Origin: Pseudomonas sp. GM50
Lineage (GTDB): Bacteria; Pseudomonadota; Gammaproteobacteria; Pseudomonadales; Pseudomonadaceae
Length of the DNA stretch: 64,000 nt
Assembly (NCBI RefSeq): GCF_000282375.1
Contig: NZ_AKJK01000069.1
Location: forward strand, 21,784 to 85,783
Reading direction: 5' to 3'
Below, piece by piece: positions 9,723-17,670 of this stretch; positions within the stretch are counted from its first letter, which is position 1; every line of letters starts with the position of its first letter. The notes below the pieces were generated by a model. That model ran no database searches. It worked only from the letters and a program-made list of their open reading frames with translations, and was not told the origin of the DNA. Both the position numbers and the translations under genes were made by a program.

Positions 9723-10745
9723 TCAACGAACGGGATTGGTTTTGTTTAGCCAGTCGAGTAATGCCTGATGGAATTTGGCCGGTTCCTCCATCTGTGGCGC
9801 GTGGCCCATGCCGGGGAATTCAATCAGTGTCGACTGGGGAATCAGTTTCGCCACTTGCTTGCCGAGCACCTCGTAGTGACCGAGTGTGGCCTTGACCTCG
9901 GGTGGTGCAATGTCGCTGCCGATGGCCGTGGTATCGGAGGTGCCGATCAGTAACAGCGTCGGCACCTTCAGGTCCTTGAACTCGTAGTACACCGGTTGGG
10001 TAAAGATCATGTCGTAGATCAGCGCCGAGTTCCACGCGACTTGCGTATGCCCCGGTCCTTTGTTCAGGCCGGCCAGCATGTCCACCCAGCGGTCGAACTC
10101 GGGTTTCCAGCGGCCACCGTAATAAGTGTTGCGTTCATAGCTGCGGATGCCGTCGGCGTTGAGTTTGAGTTCGCGTTCGTACCATTGATCGACCGTGCGG
10201 TACGGCACGCCGAGGGCTTTCCAGTCTTCCAGTCCGATGGGGTTGACCAGCGCCAGTTGTTCGACTTGATCGGGGTATTGCAACGCATAGCGCGTGGCGA
10301 GCATGCCGCCGGTGGAGTGCCCGAGCAGGGTGGCTTTCTGGATGCCCAGGGTCTTGAGCAGTTGCTGGGTGTTGCTCGCCAGTTGCTGGAAACTGTATTG
10401 GTAGTGGTCCGGTTTGCTGGAGGTGCAGAAGCCGATCTGGTCCGGCGCGATGACCCGATAACCGGCCTCGCTCAGCGCCTTGATCGAGCTGTCCCAGGTC
10501 GCGCCGCAGAAATTCTTGCCATGCATCAGCACCACGCTGCGTCCATTGACCTTGCCTTGGGCGGCAATGTCCATGTAACCCATCTGCAGGGATTTGCCCT
10601 GGGACTCAAAGGCGAAATGCTTGACCGTGTAGGGATACTCGAAGCCCTGAAGTTGCGGGCCGTATTCCGGTGTTTCGGCCTGAGCGATGAGGGGGAGCGC
10701 AGCGGTCAGCAGCAGGCCGGGTAACCAGCGGAAAATGGGCGACAT
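9723..10745 (-). CDS. Secreted alpha/beta hydrolase
   Basis: 340-residue serine hydrolase with a clear Sec signal peptide (residues 1-23, cleavage after IAQA), so periplasmic or secreted. The nucleophile elbow GHSTGG places Ser144; the oxyanion region is VVLMHGKNFCG, and the C-terminal GMGHAPQMEEP supplies the catalytic His. GGAG lies 7 bases before the ATG. Domain architecture matches the epoxide-hydrolase/haloperoxidase-like branch of alpha/beta hydrolases; substrate unknown. Upstream partner of the 2-hydroxyacid dehydrogenase gene. Confidence 0.88.
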   Translation of the reverse strand: MSPIFRWLPGLLLTAALPLIAQAETPEYGPQLQGFEYPYTVKHFAFESQGKSLQMGYMDIAAQGKVNGRSVVLMHGKNFCGATWDSSIKALSEAGYRVIAPDQIGFCTSSKPDHYQYSFQQLASNTQQLLKTLGIQKATLLGHSTGGMLATRYALQYPDQVEQLALVNPIGLEDWKALGVPYRTVDQWYERELKLNADGIRSYERNTYYGGRWKPEFDRWVDMLAGLNKGPGHTQVAWNSALIYDMIFTQPVYYEFKDLKVPTLLLIGTSDTTAIGSDIAPPEVKATLGHYEVLGKQVAKLIPQSTLIEFPGMGHAPQMEEPAKFHQALLDWLNKTNPVR

Positions 10746-10836
10746 GGGCGAACTCCACAGGAAATCTGCTGATGCTGGATCGGCATGATTACGGTGACAT
10801 TAAACATGGATCAGGGCCGCAATGCCGAGCGCAATC

Positions 10837-10924
10837 CCTGTGGGCTTGCTCGCGAAAGCGGTGTGCCAGGCAACATTAATGTCGACTGACACTCCCTCTT
10901 CGCGAGCAAGCCCGCTCCCACAGG
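10837..10924. repeat. REP doublet (REPIN-like inverted repeat)
   Basis: Two arms of the same 20-26 base REP sequence in inverted orientation: CCTGTGGGCTTGCTCGCGAA on the left and the complement of CCTGTGGGAGCGGGCTTGCTCGCGAA on the right, separated by about 42 bases. The left arm has lost the six bases AGCGGG. It lies between the hydrolase and YqaA-like genes. Confidence 0.85.
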
Positions 10925-10972
10925 TTCCGCACCTTGACTGACGGGCACTGGGCTATGGCCCTGCATGATCGT

Positions 10973-11407
10973 TCAACCCATCCACCCCAGCGTAGCCAGG
11001 GCCAACACACCGTAGCGGGCGCCCTTGGCGAGTGTCACGATCATCAGGAAACGCCCCAGCGGCTCGCGCATGACACCCGCCACCAGCGTCAGTGGATCGC
11101 CGATGATCGGTACCCAGCTCAGCAACAACGACCAATGACCGTAACGCTGATAGTGCTTTTGGGCTTGCTCGAGATGGCGGGGGCTGACCGGAAACCAGCG
11201 CCGGTCGCGAAACCGCTCGATGCCACGCCCCAGCCACCAGTTCAGCAGCGAGCCCAGCACATTGCCCAGCGTTGCCACCGCCAGCAGCGACCAGAGCCAA
11301 TACGGGTTGCTGAGCAGCAACCCCACCAGCACCGCTTCGGATTGCAGTGGCAGCAGCGTCGCGGCACCGAACGCTGCGAGAAACAGCCCGATGTATGCGC
11401 CGAACAT
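10973..11407 (-). CDS. YqaA/SNARE-associated (DedA-like) small membrane protein
   Basis: 144-residue inner-membrane protein with several hydrophobic segments and the YqaA signature regions: TLLPLQSEAVLVGLL, GNVLGSLLNWWLGRG and SWVPIIGDPLTLVAGVMR. Members belong to the broader DedA/VTT superfamily of lipid-handling or envelope-maintenance proteins. The ATG overlaps the stop of the upstream DUF411 gene as TGATG, so translation is probably coupled. Function in the cell is not established. Confidence 0.85.
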   Translation of the reverse strand: MFGAYIGLFLAAFGAATLLPLQSEAVLVGLLLSNPYWLWSLLAVATLGNVLGSLLNWWLGRGIERFRDRRWFPVSPRHLEQAQKHYQRYGHWSLLLSWVPIIGDPLTLVAGVMREPLGRFLMIVTLAKGARYGVLALATLGWMG

Positions 11408-11853
11408 CAATGGGCGGGGTAGTCCGCCACCACCACGTCAGTGCCGTCCTTTTTCAGGCCGATCACTTGGTAGGCATCGCTCATGCCGTCCATTTCCATG
11501 CCGGGCGAGCCCATGGGCATGCCGGGGGCGGCAACGCCCAACAGATCGTCACGCTTGCTCAAGGCCAGTACTTGATCGGCAGGTACATGGCCTTCGACGA
11601 ATTTGCCATTGATAAGGCCGGTGTGACACGACGCCAGGCGAGGTGGCACGCCGTGTTGTTGCTTGAATTGGCTCATGTCGGCTTCGACATGGTCTTCAAC
11701 TTTGAAACCGTTGGCTTCCAGATGACTGACCCATTTTTTGCAGCAGCCGCAATTGGCGTCGCGGTGAACTTCGATGGGAATCAGGTCGGCGGCCTGGGTC
11801 AGGGAAGAGATGAAGAGGGCGCTCAGGGCGGCCAGACGCAGGTGGGTTCGCAT
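11407..11853 (-). CDS. Periplasmic DUF411 putative metal-binding protein
   Basis: 148-residue exported protein with a signal peptide (cleavage near TQA-ADLIP, residue 21). The DUF411 core has ANCGCCKKW with Cys35, Cys37 and Cys38, a further Cys76 in ASCHTGL, and a Met-rich stretch GMPMGSPGMEMDGM (residues 111-124) that looks like a copper(I)-type ligand cluster. DUF411 proteins often sit with copper-resistance genes; none is adjacent here. I place the start at MRTHLRLAAL because it begins the signal peptide; the frame is open for 84 codons upstream, but that part runs through a REP repeat. Confidence 0.88.
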   Translation of the reverse strand: MRTHLRLAALSALFISSLTQAADLIPIEVHRDANCGCCKKWVSHLEANGFKVEDHVEADMSQFKQQHGVPPRLASCHTGLINGKFVEGHVPADQVLALSKRDDLLGVAAPGMPMGSPGMEMDGMSDAYQVIGLKKDGTDVVVADYPAH

Positions 11854-11956
11854 GGATATCTCGTCTCGGGTTGTGGCCAAAAAGATGCATTTTGACCAAT
11901 TTACCCAACAAAGAGACAGGGGATTGTTTCGAAGTGATACAGCGTTGGGTAAACCA

Positions 11957-12091
11957 CTGTGGCGAGGGGGCTTGCCCCCGTTCGGCTGTGAAGCAGTCGT
12001 AAAAACCGAACACGCAATCTGATGGTAAGAAACGGGCGCGGACTTGGGGCCGCTACGCAGCCCAACGGGGGCAAGCCCCCTCTCCACAGGG
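11957..12091. repeat. REP doublet, GGGGGCTTGCCCCC family
   Basis: Left arm CTGTGGCGAGGGGGCTTG followed by CCCCCGTTCGGCTG, and right arm reading CAACGGGGGCAAGCCCCC then TCTCCACAGG. The arms are inverted copies separated by about 95 bases. It sits between the DUF411 promoter region and the 3' end of the aldo/keto reductase gene. Confidence 0.85.
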
Positions 12092-12108
12092 GGCGGGCCG
12101 GGCACCTG

Positions 12109-13104
12109 CTATCGGTCAAGCAACTTCATGACTTCTTCCGGATAGCGCAGGCCTGCCGTGGCTTGGGCCGGGAATATCGCTTCCAGGGCCTGCAATTCTT
12201 CGCGGCTCAGTTTCACGTCCAGTGCGGCCACATTTTCTTCCAGGTATTTACGCTGCTTGGTGCCTGGAATCGGGATCAGATAATCTCCTTGGGCCAAGAC
12301 CCATGCCAACGCCAGTTGGCCCGCCGTCACACCCTTGTCGGCGGCCAGGGCCTGAACCTGCTGCACCAGCAACAGGTTTTTTGCGAAGTTTTCCCCTTGA
12401 AAACGTGGACTGAAGCGACGGTAGTCGTCGGCTGCGAAATCATCCGGGCTTTTCAGTACACCGGTCAAAAAGCCCCGGCCCAATGGGCTGTAAGGTACAA
12501 AGGCAACGCCCAGTCGCCGGCACGCGGCCAGGCAACCGTTCTCCTCCTGATCGCGGCTCCATAGCGAATATTCACTTTGCAGTGCGCTGATCGGATGAAC
12601 CTTGTTCGCTCGCTCCAGCGTGACGACCGAGGCTTCACTCAATCCCAGGTAACGCACCTTGCCGGCCTTCACCAGTTCTGCCATGGCGCCGACGGTTTCC
12701 TCGATGGCCACCTGCGGATCGATGCGGTGCTGGTAATACAAATCCAGGGTCTCCACGCCAAGGCGCTTGAGGGTGCCGTCGATGGATTTGCGAATGTATT
12801 CCGGTCGCCCGTTGACGCCTCGTGCACCGGGGTTGGATGGGTCGCGGACAATGCCGGACTTGCTCGCCAGAAACACGTGGTCACGCTTGCCGGCAATGGC
12901 CTTGCCGATCAGCTCTTCATTGGTATGCGGACCGTACATGTCCGCCGTGTCGAGCAGATTGATCCCCAACTCCAGCGCGCGATGCAAAGTGGCGGTGGCT
13001 TCGCGGGTGTCCACACCGGTGGTGTAGAAATCGGTCATGCCCATGCAGCCCAGACCGATCGCGCTCACCTGCGGACCGTTTTTGCCCAGTTGACGTGTTT
13101 GCAT
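12109..13104 (-). CDS. Aldo/keto reductase
   Basis: NADP(H)-dependent carbonyl reductase of 331 residues with a TIM-barrel fold. The catalytic tetrad is visible: Asp52 and Tyr57 in LLDTADMYGPH, Lys82 in FLASKSG, and the His in LYYQHRIDP. FVPYSPLGRGFLTG and the C-terminal PIPGTKQRKYLEENV are typical of the YajO/AKR13-like group. AGGGAG precedes the ATG by about 10 bases. It is divergent from a LysR-type gene across 118 bases containing a palindromic T-N11-A motif, suggesting induction by that regulator, perhaps by reactive aldehydes or quinones (inference). Confidence 0.93.
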   Translation of the reverse strand: MQTRQLGKNGPQVSAIGLGCMGMTDFYTTGVDTREATATLHRALELGINLLDTADMYGPHTNEELIGKAIAGKRDHVFLASKSGIVRDPSNPGARGVNGRPEYIRKSIDGTLKRLGVETLDLYYQHRIDPQVAIEETVGAMAELVKAGKVRYLGLSEASVVTLERANKVHPISALQSEYSLWSRDQEENGCLAACRRLGVAFVPYSPLGRGFLTGVLKSPDDFAADDYRRFSPRFQGENFAKNLLLVQQVQALAADKGVTAGQLALAWVLAQGDYLIPIPGTKQRKYLEENVAALDVKLSREELQALEAIFPAQATAGLRYPEEVMKLLDR

Positions 13105-13140
13105 GAAATCAGCTCCCTGTGAATTGAAATCCTATTGTTG

Positions 13141-13159
13141 ATCTCGACAGAAACGAGAT
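13141..13159. promoter_or_regulatory. Candidate LysR operator between aldo/keto reductase and lysR
   Basis: Perfect inverted repeat ATCTCG-acagaaa-CGAGAT. Inside it, TCGACAGAAACGA has the T-N11-A spacing of LysR-type binding sites. It lies between the two divergent start codons, where such a site is expected. Confidence 0.55.
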
Positions 13160-13222
13160 AAACCGGCTAAAACTGCTATCACTATTTGCAATTTCTAAAT
13201 AATCAGCCGGTAAGCCAAAGCA

Positions 13223-14149
13223 ATGGACCGTTTCAACGCCATGCGCGTGTTCACCCGAATCGTCGAACTGGGCGGCTTTGCCAAAGCGGCGGACAGCCTG
13301 CAAATGCCTCGCGCTTCCGTGACCATTCTGATCAAGCAACTTGAGGCACATCTGGGCGTGCAACTGCTACAGCGCACCACCCGGCAGATCAGCCTGACGC
13401 TTGATGGCGCTGCCTATTACCCGCGTTGCGTGCGGTTGCTGGCGGATCTGGAAGAGACCGAAGCCGTATTTTCTGCAGCTCGCCACAATCCCAAAGGTTT
13501 GCTGCGAGTGGATATGCCGGCGGGAGTGGGGCGTTTGATTGTGATCCCGGCATTGCCGCAATTCACTGCCCGGTATCCATTGATCGAACTGGAAATCGGT
13601 TTGAATGACCGGCCTGTGGATCTGATCCGCGAAGGTATCGATTGCGTGTTGCGGGGTGGCTCGACCCTGGACGACTCACTGGTGGCACGGCCGCTGGGCG
13701 TGTTGGACCAGGTCACCTGTGCGAGCCCGGAATACTTGCAGCGTTGCGGGACTCCGCTGTGTCTGGAGGATCTGAAGGGGCACCAGATGGTGGAGTACTT
13801 TTCCAACGACACCGGCAAACGCTACGGACTGGAATTTGTACTCGATGACCAACTGCGGTTGATCGACCTGCCCAAGCACGTCTCGGTCAATAGCGCCGAT
13901 GGCTATCTGGCAGCGTGCGAGGCGGGATATGGATTGGTCCAGACCCCGTATTATCACGTTGCCCGCCAACTGAATGAGGGGCGTTTGATCGAGGTCCTGA
14001 GGGACGTGCCGCCACCGGGTATGCCGCTGACGGCGCTCTATCCTCCTCATCGCCAGTTGTCCCGACGGGTACGGGTGTTCGTCGACTGGATGGTGGAACT
14101 CTGTGCGCAGTCGGCTAATGGTTTTTACAAAAAAGACTCGAGCGCCTGA
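13223..14149 (+). CDS. LysR-type transcriptional regulator
   Basis: 308 residues. The N-terminal winged helix (MDRFNAMRVFTRIVELGGF through LLQRTTRQISLT) is of the CrgA/AaeR-like LysR subgroup, and the substrate-binding domain follows from about residue 92. Divergent from the aldo/keto reductase gene, which it probably controls. Effector unknown. Confidence 0.9.
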   Translation: MDRFNAMRVFTRIVELGGFAKAADSLQMPRASVTILIKQLEAHLGVQLLQRTTRQISLTLDGAAYYPRCVRLLADLEETEAVFSAARHNPKGLLRVDMPAGVGRLIVIPALPQFTARYPLIELEIGLNDRPVDLIREGIDCVLRGGSTLDDSLVARPLGVLDQVTCASPEYLQRCGTPLCLEDLKGHQMVEYFSNDTGKRYGLEFVLDDQLRLIDLPKHVSVNSADGYLAACEAGYGLVQTPYYHVARQLNEGRLIEVLRDVPPPGMPLTALYPPHRQLSRRVRVFVDWMVELCAQSANGFYKKDSSA

Positions 14150-14161
14150 GCGAGTTCCCTA

Positions 14162-14299
14162 TTATCGATGTTGATAATAACCGGGGCCGCCACGGTCGTA
14201 ATGGTGGCCGCCATGCCAGCCGTCGTGGGGGAAAACGATGCAGCCACTCAGGGTCAGGAACGCGAGCAGGGGAATCAGCAGTGTGATTCGACGGAACAT
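14162..14299 (-). CDS. 45-residue His/Gly/Tyr-rich lipoprotein
   Basis: Small gene found by reading the minus strand. The translation begins MFRRITLLIPLLAFLTLSGC, a short signal peptide ending in the lipobox LSGC, so the mature protein would be only about 26 residues anchored through Cys20. The mature part contains HDGWHGGHHYDR and ends PGYYQHR, with five His in a Gly/Tyr context suggestive of metal binding or cell-wall association. AGGA lies 9 bases upstream of the ATG and a TAA ends the frame. Convergent with lysR, ending 12 bases after it. No function assigned. Confidence 0.7.
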   Translation of the reverse strand: MFRRITLLIPLLAFLTLSGCIVFPHDGWHGGHHYDRGGPGYYQHR

Positions 14300-14456
14300 T
14301 TCAAAATCCTCATGGTTATCGCCGCAATGAAGTCAAAACTCTTCATCGGCTGTAACATGAGACCCCGTTTGCAGCCCCTTATTCCCGCAGAACAGTAGGG
14401 GCTTGGCATGCAATCGGATACAAACCGGATACATTTTTTTGGTTCAGGAACCCGCA

Positions 14457-14645
14457 ATGACCCAGTCGCAACGTTTGAAATACTCGATTCTGATCTCCCT
14501 GGTGGTACTGGGGATCATGTTCGGCCTTTCCTGGCTACAAAACGCAGGGATCATCACAGAGCAGCTGTTCCAGTACATCGCCATTGGCGTGGCGGTGCTC
14601 GTGGTGGTGATCAATGGCGTGATGCGTCGCAAGGTCAAGCCTTGA
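14457..14645 (+). CDS. Small single- or double-spanning membrane protein
   Basis: 62 residues starting MTQSQRLKYS, with hydrophobic segments ILISLVVLGIMFGLSWL and YIAIGVAVLVVVINGVM and a basic tail RRKVKP. AGGA precedes the ATG. The last 11 bases overlap the 3' end of the convergent Fur-like gene. No family recognised. Confidence 0.65.
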   Translation: MTQSQRLKYSILISLVVLGIMFGLSWLQNAGIITEQLFQYIAIGVAVLVVVINGVMRRKVKP

Positions 14646-15036
14646 GCGACGCCCCCTGGCCGGGTTGCTCGCTGTAAAGGACGGCGGCGGCCTGTGGATG
14701 CAGGCTGTAGCTTTTGTCCGGATTGAGGGTGATCACACCTTCACCGCACAAGCGTTTCAACACTTCACGGACACTGAGAAAGGACAGGGGAATGTCCAGG
14801 TCCAGCAAGTGACTGTGCACGCCACGCACCCCCAGGCTGCGATCGCTTTCGGCGGCGGTCAGCAAGGCGTCGATGACTTTCAGACGAATCAGGCTGGTGC
14901 GCAGGCCAAAACTCTTGAGCAAAAACCTGATCCGTTCGTTGCCGTGGCGTTCGGCTTGTTGATTGAAGACGCCGGAGCCCAGGGTGCTGGCCTTTGGCGC
15001 ATGGCTACCGTCCGTTGGCAGTTGCGGGTTGTACAT
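14635..15036 (-). CDS. Truncated Fur-like winged-helix regulator
   Basis: 133 residues. Residues about 40-115 resemble the Fur DNA-binding domain: SFGLRTSLIRLKVIDALL corresponds to the family's GLRxTxxR start, then HLLDLDIPLSFLSVREVLKRL to the recognition helix, and GEGVITLNPDKSYSL to the wing. There is no His/Cys-rich metal and dimerisation domain after it, so classical iron or zinc sensing looks unlikely. A good AAGGAG precedes the ATG. Homologues in Pseudomonas are often labelled Fe/Zn uptake regulation protein, a label this sequence does not support. Confidence 0.65.
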   Translation of the reverse strand: MYNPQLPTDGSHAPKASTLGSGVFNQQAERHGNERIRFLLKSFGLRTSLIRLKVIDALLTAAESDRSLGVRGVHSHLLDLDIPLSFLSVREVLKRLCGEGVITLNPDKSYSLHPQAAAVLYSEQPGQGASLKA

Positions 15037-15260
15037 GCAAAAACTCCTTTTCAGAGCCTGATCAGGAAAATGTGATGGGTGCTCTCAATCAATAAGACGA
15101 ACGAGCCAGGCAAATAATGAAGACCCGCATGTAGAAAATTTGTCGCCGTTACGTCAGCGGGCCGTGAGCCGGGCGTGGGGACGTCCTAAATTTTTGCTGT
15201 TTGCTTCGTTCTAAGGGGAGGCGCATTGCGTGTCATACGTCTTTTCGATCAGGAGCGAGC

Positions 15261-17606
15261 GTGATTATTTCCAGGCAGTTAACCAGGTTGAGCCTTGCGG
15301 GTGTGTTTCTGGGGCTGAGTCTTGCGGCAAACGCGCGCAGCCAGCCAGAGCAGGCGACGGCCGAGATTCGTCGAACCAGTTTCGGCGTGCCGCATATTCG
15401 TGCCGACAACGAGCGTGGGCTCGGCTATGGCATTGGCTATGCCTATGCTCAGGACAATCTGTGCTTGCTGGCCAATGAGATTGTCACCGTCAATGGCGAG
15501 CGCTCACGGTATTTTGGCCCGGACCAGTCCACCGTCGAAGAGCGCGGGAACCTGGCCAGCGATCTGTTTTTCAACTGGCTGAACACCCCGCAGGCTGTCG
15601 CCACTTTCTGGCAGGCGCAAACGCCTGAAGTCCGCGAGCTCATCGAAGGTTATGTGGCGGGTTACAACCGTTCGCTGACAGAGCGTCGAGCGCAGGGTTT
15701 GCCGCAGCAATGCCAGGGAGAATGGGTGCGCGCGATTACCGCGCAGGACCTGGTCAAGTTGACCCGACGTCTGTTGGTCGAAGGCGGCGTGGGGCAGTTT
15801 GCCGAAGCATTGGCCGGCGCGACCCCGCCGAAAACCGTTGCCCATGTGGCGGGCGATCCGGGGTCGTTCCAGCTGGCGGCTTCACGCATGCAACGCTTCG
15901 CTCTGGATCGCGGCAGCAACGCCGTGGCGGTCGGCAGCGAGCGCTCGTTCAACGGACGCGGGATGTTGCTGGCCAATCCGCACTTTCCTTGGGTCGGTGG
16001 GATGCGTTTCTATCAGATGCACCTGACCATTCCTGGCAAACTGGATGTCATGGGCGCCGCGTTGCCCGGCCTGCCCATGATCAATATTGGTTTCAATCAA
16101 CACTTGGCATGGACCCACACGGTGGATTCGTCCAAGCACTTCACGCTGTATCGCCTGCAACTCGATCCCAAGGATCCGACCCGTTACCTGCTGGATGGCA
16201 AGTCTTTGCCGATGAAAAAGCAGACGCTGGCGGTTAACGTGAAGCAAGCCGATGGCCAGACCCGGCAGATTTCCCATGTGGTCTACAGCTCGCAGTTCGG
16301 CCCGATTGTGCAATGGCCAGGCAAGCTGGACTGGAACAACCAGTTCGCCTACAGCTTGCGCGATGCCAACCTGGATAACGACCGGGTCTTGCAGCAGTGG
16401 TATGCGATGAACCGTGCCGCCAGCCTCACTGAATTGCAGGCATCGGTGCACAAAATCCAGGGGATTCCATGGGTCAACACCCTGGCCGTAGACGATCAAG
16501 GGCAGACGCTTTACATGAACCTGTCGGTGGTGCCGAACGTCAATGCCGACAAACTGGCCAAGTGCAGCGATCCGCGGGCCGGATTACAGATGATCCTGCT
16601 CGACGGTTCCAACAGCGCCTGCGCCTGGGACATTGACCCGAACGCTGCGCAAAAAGGTATTTACGCAGCCGATAAACTGCCGCAACTGCTGCGCAAAGAC
16701 TTTGTGCAGCATTCCAATGATTCGGCCTGGATGGCCAACCCGGCACAACCGCTCACCGGTTTCTCGCCATTGATCAGTCAGGACAATCAGCCATTGGGAC
16801 TGCGTTCGCGCTTCGCACTGGAGCGTCTGGGCACCTTGAGCAAGGTCGGCCCTGTCGCTGCGGCAGATCTGCAACACATGGTGATGGACGATCAGGTGTA
16901 TCAGGCGGCGCAAGTGATGCCGGACCTGCTGCAATTCTGCGCCGCGGATATTGGCTCCGATGCGCCGACGCTTACGCCGCTGTGTGCCAGCCTCAAGGCG
17001 TGGGATCGCCGGGTGAATCTGGAGAGCGGACTGGGCTTTGTGCATTTTCAAAACGTCATGGGGCCGTTACAGCAGATCCCTGACATCTGGCGTGTGGGGT
17101 TCGACCCGAAGGATCCGCAACACACACCGCGTGGCCTGGCAATTGAACGGCCAGACGTCGCCAAAGCAATTCGGGCGGCGATGCTGGCCTCGGTCGAGCA
17201 GGTAAAAAAACTTGGCCTGAAGGCCGATAGCCGCTGGGGCGATATCCAGGTGGCCAGCAGTGGTGGGCAGCAAACGCCGATCCATGGCGGGCCGGGTGCA
17301 CTGGGCGTGTATAACGCGATCCAAAGCGTGCCGAGAAGCGACGGCAAGCGCGAAGTCGTCAGTGGCACCAGCTATTTGCAGGTGGTGACTTTCGATGACA
17401 AGGGGCCGCAGGCTCAGGGCTTGCTGGCATTCTCGTTGTCCAGCGATCCGGCGTCGAAGTATTCCCGGGACCAGACACTGGCCTTTTCGAAGAAACAGCT
17501 GAGTGTGTTGCCGTTTACCGAGCAGCAGATCATGTCCGACCCGCAGTACCAGGCTCAGACGATTCGCGAGCAGGATGAAAAAGCAGGGAAGATCGCCGCG
17601 CAGTAG
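15261..17606 (+). CDS. Penicillin-acylase-family N-acyl amidase (AHL acylase type)
   Basis: 781-residue periplasmic Ntn hydrolase. A GTG start with AGGAG five bases upstream yields a signal peptide ending LSLAANA. The pro-enzyme should self-cleave before Ser219 in DRGSNAVAVG, giving alpha and beta chains with Ser219 as N-terminal nucleophile. SFGVPHIRADNERGLGYGIGYAYAQDN is typical of the alpha chain (shown here in part: GYGIGYAYAQDN), and LLANPHFPWVGG, LAWTHTVDSSKHF and GGPGALGVYNAIQ of the beta chain. Length and layout fit the PvdQ/QuiP/HacB group that cleaves acyl-homoserine lactones or matures pyoverdine. No pyoverdine genes are nearby, so I favour a HacB-like enzyme. Confidence 0.85.
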   Translation: MIISRQLTRLSLAGVFLGLSLAANARSQPEQATAEIRRTSFGVPHIRADNERGLGYGIGYAYAQDNLCLLANEIVTVNGERSRYFGPDQSTVEERGNLASDLFFNWLNTPQAVATFWQAQTPEVRELIEGYVAGYNRSLTERRAQGLPQQCQGEWVRAITAQDLVKLTRRLLVEGGVGQFAEALAGATPPKTVAHVAGDPGSFQLAASRMQRFALDRGSNAVAVGSERSFNGRGMLLANPHFPWVGGMRFYQMHLTIPGKLDVMGAALPGLPMINIGFNQHLAWTHTVDSSKHFTLYRLQLDPKDPTRYLLDGKSLPMKKQTLAVNVKQADGQTRQISHVVYSSQFGPIVQWPGKLDWNNQFAYSLRDANLDNDRVLQQWYAMNRAASLTELQASVHKIQGIPWVNTLAVDDQGQTLYMNLSVVPNVNADKLAKCSDPRAGLQMILLDGSNSACAWDIDPNAAQKGIYAADKLPQLLRKDFVQHSNDSAWMANPAQPLTGFSPLISQDNQPLGLRSRFALERLGTLSKVGPVAAADLQHMVMDDQVYQAAQVMPDLLQFCAADIGSDAPTLTPLCASLKAWDRRVNLESGLGFVHFQNVMGPLQQIPDIWRVGFDPKDPQHTPRGLAIERPDVAKAIRAAMLASVEQVKKLGLKADSRWGDIQVASSGGQQTPIHGGPGALGVYNAIQSVPRSDGKREVVSGTSYLQVVTFDDKGPQAQGLLAFSLSSDPASKYSRDQTLAFSKKQLSVLPFTEQQIMSDPQYQAQTIREQDEKAGKIAAQ

Positions 17607-17631
17607 TCGCAATAGCGTTCGAATGAAACAT

Positions 17632-17670
17632 GAAGGCCGCACCCACAAGGGTGGCGGCCTTCAGCTTTTT
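17632..17670. terminator. Terminator between acylase and fecR genes
   Basis: Stem GAAGGCCGC / GCGGCCTTC with a 13-base loop, followed by AGCTTTTT on the plus strand. It overlaps the stop codon of the convergent fecR gene. Confidence 0.8.
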
